Made by a program: the position numbers and the translations under genes
Shown here: piece after piece, positions 1 through 8,338 of the stretch
How positions within the stretch are numbered: position 1 is the stretch's first letter
Layout: each line of letters starts with the position of its first letter
The notes under the pieces: model-generated
What the model was told of the DNA's origin: nothing
Databases searched by the model: none
Seen by the model: only the letters and a program-made list of their open reading frames with translations
Source: Proluteimonas luteida
GTDB lineage: Bacteria; Pseudomonadota; Gammaproteobacteria; Xanthomonadales; Xanthomonadaceae
NCBI RefSeq assembly: GCF_021191695.1
Contig: NZ_JAIWPT010000004.1
Span: 1-64,000 of the forward strand
Length of the DNA stretch: 64,000 nucleotides
Reading direction: 5' to 3'

Positions 1-2
1 AC

Positions 3-215
3 GGGGCGGGCGACGAGGTCCGCAAGGTATACGAACACGGTCGGATCAGCTGGCGGGGCGGGAACTGGCGGATCGGCAAGGCCTTCGTCGGCGAGCATGT
101 GGCTGTCCGCCCCGCAGGAGAGGATGGCCAGTACGATGTCTACTGGAGCACGTATCGGATCGCCCGGATCGACAGCACGACCCGGACGGTGAACGCGGGC
201 CGTTCGCTCGCATGA
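3..215 (+). CDS. IS481-family transposase, C-terminal fragment (5' end outside window)
   Basis: An open frame enters from the left edge and stops with TGA at 213-215. The roughly 70 visible residues include VRKVYEHGRISWRG, WRIGKAFVGE and VAVRPAGEDGQYDVYW. This is the small beta-rich domain that follows the DDE integrase core in IS481-type transposases. The stop codon is followed at once by the tandem terminal motif at 218-258, as expected at the right end of such an element. The catalytic core lies outside the window, so whether the element is intact cannot be judged. The family call is from memory of the C-terminal pattern; an IS3-type integrase is the main alternative. Confidence 0.75.
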   Translation, partial: GAGDEVRKVYEHGRISWRGGNWRIGKAFVGEHVAVRPAGEDGQYDVYWSTYRIARIDSTTRTVNAGRSLA

Positions 216-217
216 CC

Positions 218-258
218 TGTCCACCATGTCTCCGAACAGGTGTCCACCATGTGTCCGG
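218..258 (+). repeat. Right-end terminal motif of the IS481-like element
   Basis: TGTCCACCATGT occurs twice, at 218-229 and 241-252, each followed by a TCCG-type extension (TCTCCGAA and GTCCGG). Tandem TGTCNNCNATGTGTCCGG motifs just after the transposase stop are typical of the ends of this IS481 subgroup. The inner copy may be a transposase-binding site and the outer copy the element tip. The left end is not in the window, so the exact boundary is unproven. Confidence 0.6.
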
Positions 259-359
259 TCCATACACCCGCACGTGGGAGAGGGGCTCAAAAGCCGGCAG
301 TGATACACGATCGAATCCTGTCAGCCTTCACCGCAAAAACCGATGTCTTGCGCAGGGCA

Positions 360-2987
360 TCAGCCCAGCGTCTGCTTCACCCGGTCGGCGGTGGCCTGGT
401 CGATGACGCCTGCGGCGACGGCGTCGTCAAGCGAGGCGCGCGCCGCCTCAGCCCACTTGTCGCCGTATCCGGCCAGATGCTCGGCCCAGATCTCAAGCCG
501 GCCGCTCTCGTCGAGCAGGCGGATCGTCTCGGCGCGATAGGCCGGGTCGTCGTTGCGGATCAGGTTGTTGGCGATCGCCAGCTCGTAGCTGCCGGTGGAA
601 CTGCTTTGCTCGTAGTCGAAGCGCGCGGCCTCGCGCTGCTGCTCGGCTTCGCCGAACAGCTCGGGCGATTCGCTTTCGGCCAGTTCGGCCGCCGTCGGGT
701 AGGCATTCTCCAGATAGTCGCGCAGCGCCGCCTCGCGCGACGAGGGCGAAACCGGCAGGTTCGACCCGATGCCGAACACGTCCCAGGCGAAATCGGCGTT
801 GTCCTTGGCCAGCGCGTCGGCGAAGTCGGCCACCTTGTCGGCGGGAATGCCCGCGGCGGTCGCCAGCTCGGTGAACGCCTTCAGGTGCCCCGGGGATGCG
901 GCGATGTCGGGATAGGCCACGATCAGCGCCTGGAAGCCTTCGGCATCGAGTCCCAGCGCCTCGGCCGCCTCGTGCGCCGCTTCGCCGGCGTAGAGCATCT
1001 GGTCGATCACCGCCGGGTCCACGCCGGCCGCCTCCATATAGCCGCGCAGTTCCTCGCGGTTCTGGTGCTGCTCGATCTGGTCGCCGACGAAGCCGCCGAT
1101 GGTCGAGATCACCGTGCCGATCGCATTGACCAGGATGCCGGGCACCTGGCCGCCGGGGAAGGCCGAGACCGCGCTGCCCATGACGCTGAAGGCGTCGCCG
1201 ATCGCCGCGATCGCATAGCCGACGTTGGCGCCGTCGCCCGCTTTCTGCGCGTTGAGGATCATCGACGTCGCGCTGGCGACCACGCCGAGGGCGGGCGCGA
1301 GCCGGGTGGCGAAGGCCAGGGCGCGCGCGGTGTCGTCGCCGTACTGGGCCAGGCGGCCGGCGTCGGCGAAGTGCTTGGTCGCGCCGGCCAGCAGGTTCAG
1401 GCCGCTCTCGCCCGCCGAGGCGAAGCCGTTGATCGCCTGCAGATAGTCGCCTTCCGACAGGCTGTCCGCGGCCTTGACCGCGCCGATGACCACGCCGGCG
1501 GCGGACAGCGCGCGCTTGAACGGCGACGCGTCGCCGAAGCCGTCGGCGAGCTTCTGCAAGGCGTCGTAGTCGCCCTCGCCGATCTTGTCGAGCAGCGCCA
1601 GGCCCTCTGTGAAGCTGTCGATGCCGCCCTTGACGTTCTTGAACAGCGACTGCGCATCCTTGAAGGGCTGCAGCAGTTCCTTCAGCTCGGCGATCGCGCC
1701 CTGCAGGTCGTCGCCATGCTTGGCGATGACCTCGACCGCCGCGGCGCCGGTGATCTGCTCGAACAGTTCGCCGGTCAGGGTGTCGGCATGCGCCGCGAAG
1801 GCTTCGCCGAGCGCGGAATCGGGGACGGCGGTGATCTCGCCGAGCAGTTCCAGCGCCAGTTCGCCCTTGCCCGCCTCGGCCAGCTGGCCGAGCATGTCGA
1901 CCACCTGCTGGGCGACGGCGGGGTCGCGGATCGCGGCTTCGAGCAGCGCGTCGCGGTTCTCCTCGACGTAGCTGGCCAGCGCCTCGCCGGCCTCGGCCTC
2001 GGCGGCGTAGATTTCGGCGTGGCCCTCGGCGTTGCGGAATTCCTCGATGAACTTGGCCTGCTGTTCGGGCGTCAGCGGCCCGGCGCGCAGCAGGAAGGTG
2101 TTGAGCTCCTCGTTGAGCTTGTCGACCTCCTTGCGCGCGGACGCATAATCTTCGGCCAGCGTCTCCAGCGTCGCGCCGGCTTCGCGCGTGGCCTCGGTCC
2201 TGCCGACATTGCCGATCTGCAGGCGTCCGGCGACATCGCCCCAGGCGCCGTTGTCGGCGGCGGCATGGCGGATGCCGCCCTCGCTCAGCACGCCGCGTTC
2301 GACCGCGACGCCGATGGCGGTGGTCATCGCCTCGCGTGCGGCGTTCATGTCGGCGTCGTTCTGCGCGTAGCCGCCGCTGCCATCGCGGCTGAACAGGCCC
2401 CAGTTCGGCGCCATCACCGAATCCAGCACCCCGGCCTCGTCGGCCAGGCGCACCAGTTCGGCCTGATAGGCCGGCTCGGTGGCATGGGCCTGCAACAGTT
2501 GCGCCATCTGCCAGGGTGCGCTGATCGCGCCGCTGTCGAGCTGTTCGGCGGCGAAGTCCTCCTGCGCCTGGCGGATCTGCGGCCCTTCGATCCGGGCGAT
2601 GTCCGGCGGCGGCATTCCCGAGGGACCTTGCGGCAGCGTCGGGCCGCTGGATGCGGCGGGCACCAGCGACTGGTAGGCCTCGCGGACGTCGGCGCCGGCG
2701 CGCATGTCGACCGCAGAGGTGACCGCGTTCTGGCCGAAGGCGTCGTGCAGGCGGACGAGGTTCGGCGCATCGAGCTTGGCGGCGAGATCGTTGAGCAGCC
2801 CCTGGCGCTCGCTGGCCGGCAATGCCTGCACGTCGCTGTTGAATGCGGACAGCGCCTCCGCGTCCATGCCCGCGACCGCGGTGTTGGCCCCGGCCGGCGT
2901 CGCCGTCGACAACGTCTCCGCACTGGGACGCGGCGGCGGGGGCGGTGGTGGAAGCTCGAAGGGACGCTGCGAGACGCTGGCATTCAT
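360..2987 (-). CDS. Large alanine-rich helical protein of unknown function
   Basis: This 875-residue protein is not a family I recognise. ATG at 2987 is chosen because GGAG lies about nine bases upstream; a longer frame to 3062 has no ribosome-binding site. Residues 10-22 are a proline run, and no cleavable signal peptide is visible. Most of the rest is charged, alanine-rich and probably helical. Residues 495-507, 560-580 and 589-637 are weakly hydrophobic and rich in glycine and alanine, like membrane-inserting hairpins of secreted toxins or effectors. A module around residues 171-190 (EPAYQAELVRLADEAG) recurs at 814-829 (DPAYRAETIRLLDESG), so related modules flank the core. The gene stands alone next to an IS end and faces away from the glycan locus. 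A secreted effector is only a guess. Confidence 0.8.
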   Translation of the reverse strand: MNASVSQRPFELPPPPPPPRPSAETLSTATPAGANTAVAGMDAEALSAFNSDVQALPASERQGLLNDLAAKLDAPNLVRLHDAFGQNAVTSAVDMRAGADVREAYQSLVPAASSGPTLPQGPSGMPPPDIARIEGPQIRQAQEDFAAEQLDSGAISAPWQMAQLLQAHATEPAYQAELVRLADEAGVLDSVMAPNWGLFSRDGSGGYAQNDADMNAAREAMTTAIGVAVERGVLSEGGIRHAAADNGAWGDVAGRLQIGNVGRTEATREAGATLETLAEDYASARKEVDKLNEELNTFLLRAGPLTPEQQAKFIEEFRNAEGHAEIYAAEAEAGEALASYVEENRDALLEAAIRDPAVAQQVVDMLGQLAEAGKGELALELLGEITAVPDSALGEAFAAHADTLTGELFEQITGAAAVEVIAKHGDDLQGAIAELKELLQPFKDAQSLFKNVKGGIDSFTEGLALLDKIGEGDYDALQKLADGFGDASPFKRALSAAGVVIGAVKAADSLSEGDYLQAINGFASAGESGLNLLAGATKHFADAGRLAQYGDDTARALAFATRLAPALGVVASATSMILNAQKAGDGANVGYAIAAIGDAFSVMGSAVSAFPGGQVPGILVNAIGTVISTIGGFVGDQIEQHQNREELRGYMEAAGVDPAVIDQMLYAGEAAHEAAEALGLDAEGFQALIVAYPDIAASPGHLKAFTELATAAGIPADKVADFADALAKDNADFAWDVFGIGSNLPVSPSSREAALRDYLENAYPTAAELAESESPELFGEAEQQREAARFDYEQSSSTGSYELAIANNLIRNDDPAYRAETIRLLDESGRLEIWAEHLAGYGDKWAEAARASLDDAVAAGVIDQATADRVKQTLG

Positions 2988-3154
2988 GAAGGCAACTCCG
3001 GCCTGGAAACGGCACCGGCGCACGCAAGACACGCAGCGGCCGGCGTGCCCCGATGCTGCCATGCAGGGCGCTGCGACGGCACTGGGGCCGACCCGAGGTC
3101 GCCCTGCGCCCTTGCAGCGCAGGGCGCGTTATCGGGATGTGGCAGCCACCGTGT

Positions 3155-6100
3155 TCAGCCGGCGCCTTCGATCCGTACGCGCGCACCGGCGCGGGTGATG
3201 CGCAGTTCGCTGCCCTGCCACTGCGCCGGCGCGCCGTCGATCGTGGTCGCGCCCGGCACGCTCGGATACGGCCACTGCAGCACCAGCCCGCCCTGCGGCA
3301 GGCCGCTGTCGGCGTCGATGTCGAGCAGCAGCGCGCCGCCGTCGCGGCGCAGGCGGTAGCCGACGGTGCCCTGCGGCGTGCGCATGCCGTGCAGGCGCAC
3401 GCCCTCGCCATCGAACCACGCGGCCGGCACGCCCGCGGCCAGCACCAGGCTGTCGTCGACCTCGCGCACGTAGGCGAACATGTCCAGCGCCGAGCGCACG
3501 AAGTCGGAACCGACCCAGGCATGCGGCAGGTCGCCGAGGAAGAACGGCGTGCGCGGCGTCGGCGTGACCACCTCGCCCCACTGGTTCCATGCCAGCGGCG
3601 CGCGATGCTCGAAGAACCACTCGCGGACCTCGTTCGCGCGCTCGCGCCAGCCCAGGCGCACGAACGCGGCGACGTTGCGCCATTCGTACGGCGTGTAGTC
3701 CTTCCATGGCTCGCGACCGTCGCGGCGGTCGCTGAACTTGGTCCAGTAGCGCTCGAAGGTGTTGGTCAGCAGCGGCTCGGGCAGCCGCCCCTGCTCGCCA
3801 CCGGGCGCCAGCGCGATCGTCGTCGAGGTGGCGTCGAAGTCGCCGAGCTCGGCCGCACCGGGCAGGAAGTCGATGCCGTGCAGCTGCGCGGCGGCGCGCA
3901 GCGACGCGTCGAGGTCCACGCGGAACTCGTCGCGCGCGGCGGTCATGCGCGGGATGTCACCCGTCCTGCCCAGCGCCTCGGCGATCTCCACCGCATCCTT
4001 GTAGCCGCGCAGCGCCCAGAAGTTGTCCCAGTACGAGTGCATCGGCTTGGCCGAATAGCCCTCGTGGCTGATCGAGGCCGGCATCATGCCGTAGAAGGCT
4101 TCGTTGACCGCGCGGTTGGCCTCGGTGCGCTCGCTGGCGCGCAGCACCTCCATGTAGTCGAAGGCGCCGACCACGTGCGGCCACATCGCTTCGAGGAAGG
4201 CATCGTCCTTGGTGTAGCGCCAGTACTCGGCGATGTTGAAGATCAGCTCGCCGTGGCTGTCGTTCTCGGGCACCGGGTCGCTGCCGCGGTCGTCGACGCA
4301 GCACGGCACCATGCCGTTGTCGAACTGGTAGGGCGCGTACCACTCGACGTATTCCTTCACGACCTCGGGCCGGCCCATGCGCAGCAGGCCTTCGGAAATC
4401 ATCGCGCCGTCGCGGATCCAGCTGCGCGCATAGGAACGCGTGCCCGGCTGCAGCCGCGGCCCGATCCGCGAGATCAGCATGTGCGCCAGCGACGTGCGCA
4501 GGGTGTCGGCCAGCGGCTTGCCGGCCAGCGGCACCTCGATGCCGACCTCGCCCAGCTTGCCGCGCCACTCGGCCGCCACGGCGTCCTGCCAGGCCTGCGG
4601 GTTCCAGGCATCCGGCGCGGATGCCGCGCCGGTCATCGGCACCAGCAGGTCGAACTCGCGCGACTGGCCCGGCTGCAGGTGTACGCGATAGACCAGTGCG
4701 CCGGAGGCCAGCGCCTGCGGGTCATCGACCTCGGCCGTGTCCGGCAGCGTGCCCGCTGCGATGTGCTCGACCTCCATGCCGGCGTCGAACGTGGTCGCGA
4801 AGGCGGCCTGCGCCGGCTCGCGCGCGAATACCCGCGGCGTGCCGTCGACGCTGATCCGGTCCGGCGCGACCGACAGCGCACGCAGCGGGCTGACGCCTCC
4901 GGTGATGTTCAGGAACTGGCTCGGCGGATTGACCTGCAGCGGCCGCACCGCGAGCACCAGTTCGTAGTCGCGCGGCTGGGTGCCGGGATTGGTCAGCCGG
5001 TAGCGGGCGACCAGTTGCGAAGCCTCCGGCGTGCCGCGGGCGAAACCGGTCACGCGCAGCAGCGCCGCCTCATGGGTCCAGTCCACGTTCGGGATCGGCA
5101 GGTAGTCGTCCTGCAGCGACTGGGCGATGTCGGCATCGGCCCAGGTCACCAGGGTGTCGCCGGCGCGCACGAAGGGTTCGATCGAGAAGCCGCCGGCCGC
5201 GACCTCGATCGCGCCGTCCTCGCCGATCAGGCCCTGCTGGGTGCCGCCGTCGAGGCCGAGGATCGTCCAGTACGGCTGCTCGCCGCTGAAGCCGCGCGGG
5301 AACTGGCCGCGCGGGCGATCGGCCGCGACCGCCTTGACGAAATCGTTCGGATGCGCCGAGACCGCCAATGGCTGCAGCGTGGCCTCGGCCAGCGCGAAGC
5401 CGTCGGCCGGACCCGCGCGCAGGTCCAGGCCGACGAAGCGCGCCTCCGATTCGGGCAGCGACAGCCAGTCGACGCCACCGTTGCCGCCCGCGACGCTGCG
5501 CACCTCGCGCCAGTGCTCGCCATCGTCGGACAGCGACACCGCGTAGTCCGACGCCTGGCGACCGGGCTGCCACTGCAGGCGCAGGCCCCCGAATTCGCGC
5601 AGCTTGCCCAGGTCGAGCACCAGCGACTGCGGCGCGGCGCCGGTCTGCCAGGCGCTGTCGGCATCGCCGTCGACCGCGTTGCCTGCGGCATCGGGCGTGG
5701 TCGTCGATGCGGCGGTGGCGGTCAGCGGCGAGTCGTCGTCGGCCGGCAGCGTTTCGAAGGTGAGTTCGTCGAAACAGACGGTACCCTTGCCGCCGGCGTT
5801 GTTGTAGATCGTGAACTCGAGCTTCGCGCTGCTGCGCAGGGTCCGGTCCGGGTCCGGCCCCCAGGCCCTGTCGATGTGGCGCTTGCGGTAGCGCACCCCG
5901 GTCCAGTCGGCCGGGAAGTCGTACTTCGGCCGGTTGACCCACCAGACGTTGTCGCCGCTGGCGTCGATGAGCTTGAACTGCAGGTCGTTGGCCGGCGAAT
6001 CGCCACGCAGGCGGAAGCCGAAGCGGTAGTTGTCCGGATAGTCGAGCGGCAGATCGCGCTGGATGCCGACGTGGCCGGAGACGCCGTTGTAGTGGTAGTC

Positions 6101-6409
6101 CAGGCACAGCGCCTTGCCATCGTCGACATCGACCTGGCGCAGCGTGCCGGTGACCTGGTTGGAGGTGACCACCTGCCACGGCGAAAGATCCTCGAAGTCG
6201 TCGAGCACGCGGACTTCGCCGTCGGCAGGTACGGCGGCATCGCCGGAAGGCGTCGGCGAGACGTCGCAGGCGGCAAGTGCGGTCGCCATTGCGACGATGC
6301 CCGCGACGCGCACGAAGCGACGCGGTTCACGGGACGCGACGGTGTCGCCAGCAGGCGTCATGTCGGTGTCGGCAGGCGCGCGGTGCGCGCGGGTGTCGAG
6401 GATCTTCAT
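3155..6409 (-). CDS. Multidomain lipoprotein with (alpha/alpha)6-barrel glycosidase-like domain
   Basis: Predicted outer-membrane or periplasmic lipoprotein of 1084 residues, probably a glycan-processing enzyme. The lipobox LAAC places the lipidated cysteine near residue 48. An in-frame ATG at 6361 would give a more usual signal length but lacks a ribosome-binding site, whereas 6409 has GGAG 12 bases upstream. Residues about 66-225 resemble a CIA30/CBM11-like beta-sandwich (VLDDFEDLSPW). Residues about 226-345 are an F5/8 type C (discoidin, CBM32-like) domain (VLDLGKLREFGGLRLQW). The C-terminal half is a barrel of the clan used by GH15, GH63 and GH94, starting near residue 659 (SYARSWIRDGAM). 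It is the last gene of the GH144/ABC operon, after a 203-bp gap with an inverted repeat. The exact GH family and substrate are not established; context suggests beta-glucan oligosaccharides. Confidence 0.8.
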   Translation of the reverse strand: MKILDTRAHRAPADTDMTPAGDTVASREPRRFVRVAGIVAMATALAACDVSPTPSGDAAVPADGEVRVLDDFEDLSPWQVVTSNQVTGTLRQVDVDDGKALCLDYHYNGVSGHVGIQRDLPLDYPDNYRFGFRLRGDSPANDLQFKLIDASGDNVWWVNRPKYDFPADWTGVRYRKRHIDRAWGPDPDRTLRSSAKLEFTIYNNAGGKGTVCFDELTFETLPADDDSPLTATAASTTTPDAAGNAVDGDADSAWQTGAAPQSLVLDLGKLREFGGLRLQWQPGRQASDYAVSLSDDGEHWREVRSVAGGNGGVDWLSLPESEARFVGLDLRAGPADGFALAEATLQPLAVSAHPNDFVKAVAADRPRGQFPRGFSGEQPYWTILGLDGGTQQGLIGEDGAIEVAAGGFSIEPFVRAGDTLVTWADADIAQSLQDDYLPIPNVDWTHEAALLRVTGFARGTPEASQLVARYRLTNPGTQPRDYELVLAVRPLQVNPPSQFLNITGGVSPLRALSVAPDRISVDGTPRVFAREPAQAAFATTFDAGMEVEHIAAGTLPDTAEVDDPQALASGALVYRVHLQPGQSREFDLLVPMTGAASAPDAWNPQAWQDAVAAEWRGKLGEVGIEVPLAGKPLADTLRTSLAHMLISRIGPRLQPGTRSYARSWIRDGAMISEGLLRMGRPEVVKEYVEWYAPYQFDNGMVPCCVDDRGSDPVPENDSHGELIFNIAEYWRYTKDDAFLEAMWPHVVGAFDYMEVLRASERTEANRAVNEAFYGMMPASISHEGYSAKPMHSYWDNFWALRGYKDAVEIAEALGRTGDIPRMTAARDEFRVDLDASLRAAAQLHGIDFLPGAAELGDFDATSTTIALAPGGEQGRLPEPLLTNTFERYWTKFSDRRDGREPWKDYTPYEWRNVAAFVRLGWRERANEVREWFFEHRAPLAWNQWGEVVTPTPRTPFFLGDLPHAWVGSDFVRSALDMFAYVREVDDSLVLAAGVPAAWFDGEGVRLHGMRTPQGTVGYRLRRDGGALLLDIDADSGLPQGGLVLQWPYPSVPGATTIDGAPAQWQGSELRITRAGARVRIEGAG

Positions 6410-6548
6410 GCGGTGCGTTGGCTCCGTGGTTCGGACGGGTGTTTCGGTGGATCCGAATTCGCGCATTGACTGAAGGCTCGCAAGCACTTCAGTCGATGAA
6501 GTTCTGTTGCCATCCATGGCGCGACATCACGGACGCCGGGACGGCCCT

Positions 6549-6570
6549 GCCCGGCCATCCATGGCCGGGC
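6549..6570. repeat. Inverted repeat with GCCATCCATGGC core
   Basis: GCCCGGCCAT (6549-6558) and ATGGCCGGGC (6561-6570) form a perfect inverted repeat around two bases. The core GCCATCCATGGC also occurs at 6509-6520, and a shorter form (GCCATCCATGGA) at 20213-20224. There is no T-run, so it looks more like a dispersed intergenic repeat than an intrinsic terminator. It could slow transcription or protect mRNA between the permease gene and the downstream glycosidase gene. Confidence 0.55.
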
Positions 6571-6611
6571 GTTCGGACGCGCGCGCGGCGGTGCCGCGCA
6601 AACGCGCGTCC

Positions 6612-7463
6612 TCACCCCTTGACGCTTCCAAGCAGCAGGCCCTGGATGTAGTAACGCTGCAGCGCGAGGAACAGCAACAGCACCGGGATCACGGTGACGA
6701 CGGCGCCGGCCATCATCATCTCGACATCCTGGATGTGCTCGCGCGACAGCGCCGCCAGCGCCACCGGCAGGGTGTAGTTGCTCTGGTCGGTCAGCACGAT
6801 CAGCGGCCACATGAAGTCGTTCCACGCAGCCATGAAGGTGAAGATCGTCAGCGTCACCAGCACCGGCTTGAGCATCGGCAGCACGATCTGGAAGAAGATC
6901 CGCAACTCGCCGGCGCCGTCGATGCGCGCCGCTTCCAGCAGTTCGTCGGGAATCGAACGTGCGTACTGGCGCACCAGGAAGATGCCGAACACGGTCGCCA
7001 GGCCCGGAATGATCACCGCGCCGAAGCTGTTGACCAGGCCCATGCCCTTCATCATCAGGAACAGCGGCAGCATCGCCACCTGCGCCGGGATCACCAGCGC
7101 GGCCAGCAGGATCTGGAACAGTCGCTCGCGGCCGCGGAAACGCAGCTTGGCGAACGCGTAGCCGGCCATCGTGTTGATCAGCAGCGCGCCGACGGTGATC
7201 GCGCCGGAGATCATCAGGCTGTTGGCGAAATAGCGGCCCATGCCGGCGCGCGCGAACAGTTCGTGGTAGTTGTCGAAGGTGATCGCCGACGGCAGCAGCG
7301 GCGGCGGAAATCCGCTGGCCTCGCCGGTGGGCATGAACGACACCGACAGCATCCACGCCAGCGGCGCCAGCGCGATGACCGCCAGCACCGCCAGTGCGCC
7401 GTTGACCAGCCACGCCGACCAGCGCGACGCCCCGACCTCGTGGTAGCGCCCCGCCCGGCTCAT
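6612..7463 (-). CDS. ABC sugar transporter permease, MalG/CUT1 type
   Basis: Inner-membrane permease of 283 residues, the MalG-like half of a carbohydrate importer. About six hydrophobic segments are visible, starting with WLVNGALAVLAVIALAPLAWML. The EAA loop that contacts the ATPase is EAARIDGAGELRIFFQIVLP. The start at 7463 is fixed by the four-base ATGA overlap with the upstream permease and by the family N-terminus; the frame continues open upstream only as a shadow. It pairs with the MalF-like protein (7460-8338) and the binding protein (8328-9653). No ATP-binding subunit is encoded in this locus, so the ATPase is presumably shared from elsewhere. Confidence 0.92.
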   Translation of the reverse strand: MSRAGRYHEVGASRWSAWLVNGALAVLAVIALAPLAWMLSVSFMPTGEASGFPPPLLPSAITFDNYHELFARAGMGRYFANSLMISGAITVGALLINTMAGYAFAKLRFRGRERLFQILLAALVIPAQVAMLPLFLMMKGMGLVNSFGAVIIPGLATVFGIFLVRQYARSIPDELLEAARIDGAGELRIFFQIVLPMLKPVLVTLTIFTFMAAWNDFMWPLIVLTDQSNYTLPVALAALSREHIQDVEMMMAGAVVTVIPVLLLFLALQRYYIQGLLLGSVKG

Positions 7464-8338
7464 ACCAGCTCCCGGCGGCGGCCGAAGCGCAGCAGCAGCG
7501 TGGTCACGCCGAGGATGATCAGGAACAGCAGGAATGCCACCGCCGACGCGCGGCCGAGGTTCCACCACATGAAGCCTTCCTCGTACATGAAGTACAGGAC
7601 GCTGACCGTGCTCTGCAGCGGGTCGCCGCGGGTCATGACGTAGGGCTCGGCGAACAGCTGGAAGTAGCCCGACACGGTGATCACCGCGACCACCAGCAGC
7701 ACCGGCCCCAGCATCGGCAGCGTGACGTGCACGAACTGCTTCCAGCGCGAGGCGCCGTCGATGCGCGCGGCCTCGTAGAGGTCTTCGGGAATCGCCGCGA
7801 GGCCGGCGATGAAGATCACCATGTTGTAGCCGAAGTTCTTCCACACCGCGAACAGGATGATCGTCGGCATCGCCCACGCCGGGTCGCCGAGCCAGTCCAC
7901 CGGCGAGATGCCGACATGGCCCAGCGCCCAGTTCACCAGGCCGTAGCTGGTATGGAACAGGTAGCGCCAGATCACCGCGACCGCGACCAGCGTGGTCACC
8001 ACCGGTGCGAACAGCGCGGTGCGGAACAGGCCCTTGAAGCGCGCGAGCTTCGCGTTGAGCAGCAGCGCCGCGCCCAGCGAGACCGCGATCGACAGCGGCA
8101 CGCCGATGACGACGAAGTACGCGGTGTTGCCCAGCGACTTCCAGAACAGCGGCGTCTGCAGCAGGTCCCAGTAGTTGCCCAGCGCGACGAAGCGCAGGTG
8201 CGAGATGTCGGCCAGCGCGTACAGGTCGAAGTCGGTCAGGCTCAGCAGCAGTGCCGATGCGACCGGAATGCCGAAGAACACCCCGAGCACGATCAGCGCG
8301 GGGCCGGCGAAGATCCAGCCGGCGGTGCTAGCGCGCAT
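7460..8338 (-). CDS. ABC sugar transporter permease, MalF/CUT1 type
   Basis: Inner-membrane permease of 292 residues, the MalF-like partner. It has about six transmembrane segments and the EAA loop EAARIDGASRWKQFVHVTLP. I prefer ATG at 8338 because AGGAAG lies about nine bases upstream; GTG at 8347 in the same frame is possible but sits against that site. The start overlaps the end of the binding-protein gene by 11 bases, and the stop overlaps the next permease as ATGA, so the three transporter genes should be translationally coupled. The transported sugar is probably the oligosaccharide released by the neighbouring GH144-like enzyme, but this is inferred from context only. Confidence 0.92.
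   Translation of the reverse strand: MRASTAGWIFAGPALIVLGVFFGIPVASALLLSLTDFDLYALADISHLRFVALGNYWDLLQTPLFWKSLGNTAYFVVIGVPLSIAVSLGAALLLNAKLARFKGLFRTALFAPVVTTLVAVAVIWRYLFHTSYGLVNWALGHVGISPVDWLGDPAWAMPTIILFAVWKNFGYNMVIFIAGLAAIPEDLYEAARIDGASRWKQFVHVTLPMLGPVLLVVAVITVSGYFQLFAEPYVMTRGDPLQSTVSVLYFMYEEGFMWWNLGRASAVAFLLFLIILGVTTLLLRFGRRRELV

Noticed and set aside
295..345. tRNA-like 3' half (GATCGAATCCTGTCAG then CTTCACC) next to the IS end
   Set aside because: The T-loop lacks the normal TTC start, the T-stem has a mismatch, and no acceptor or anticodon partner was found; at most a decayed tRNA end.
240..6469. Very long plus-strand frames opposite the helical protein and glycosidase genes
   Set aside because: They have no ribosome-binding sites, no family patterns and Arg/Ala/Gly-rich shadow composition; the minus-strand frames encode lipoboxes and recognised domains.
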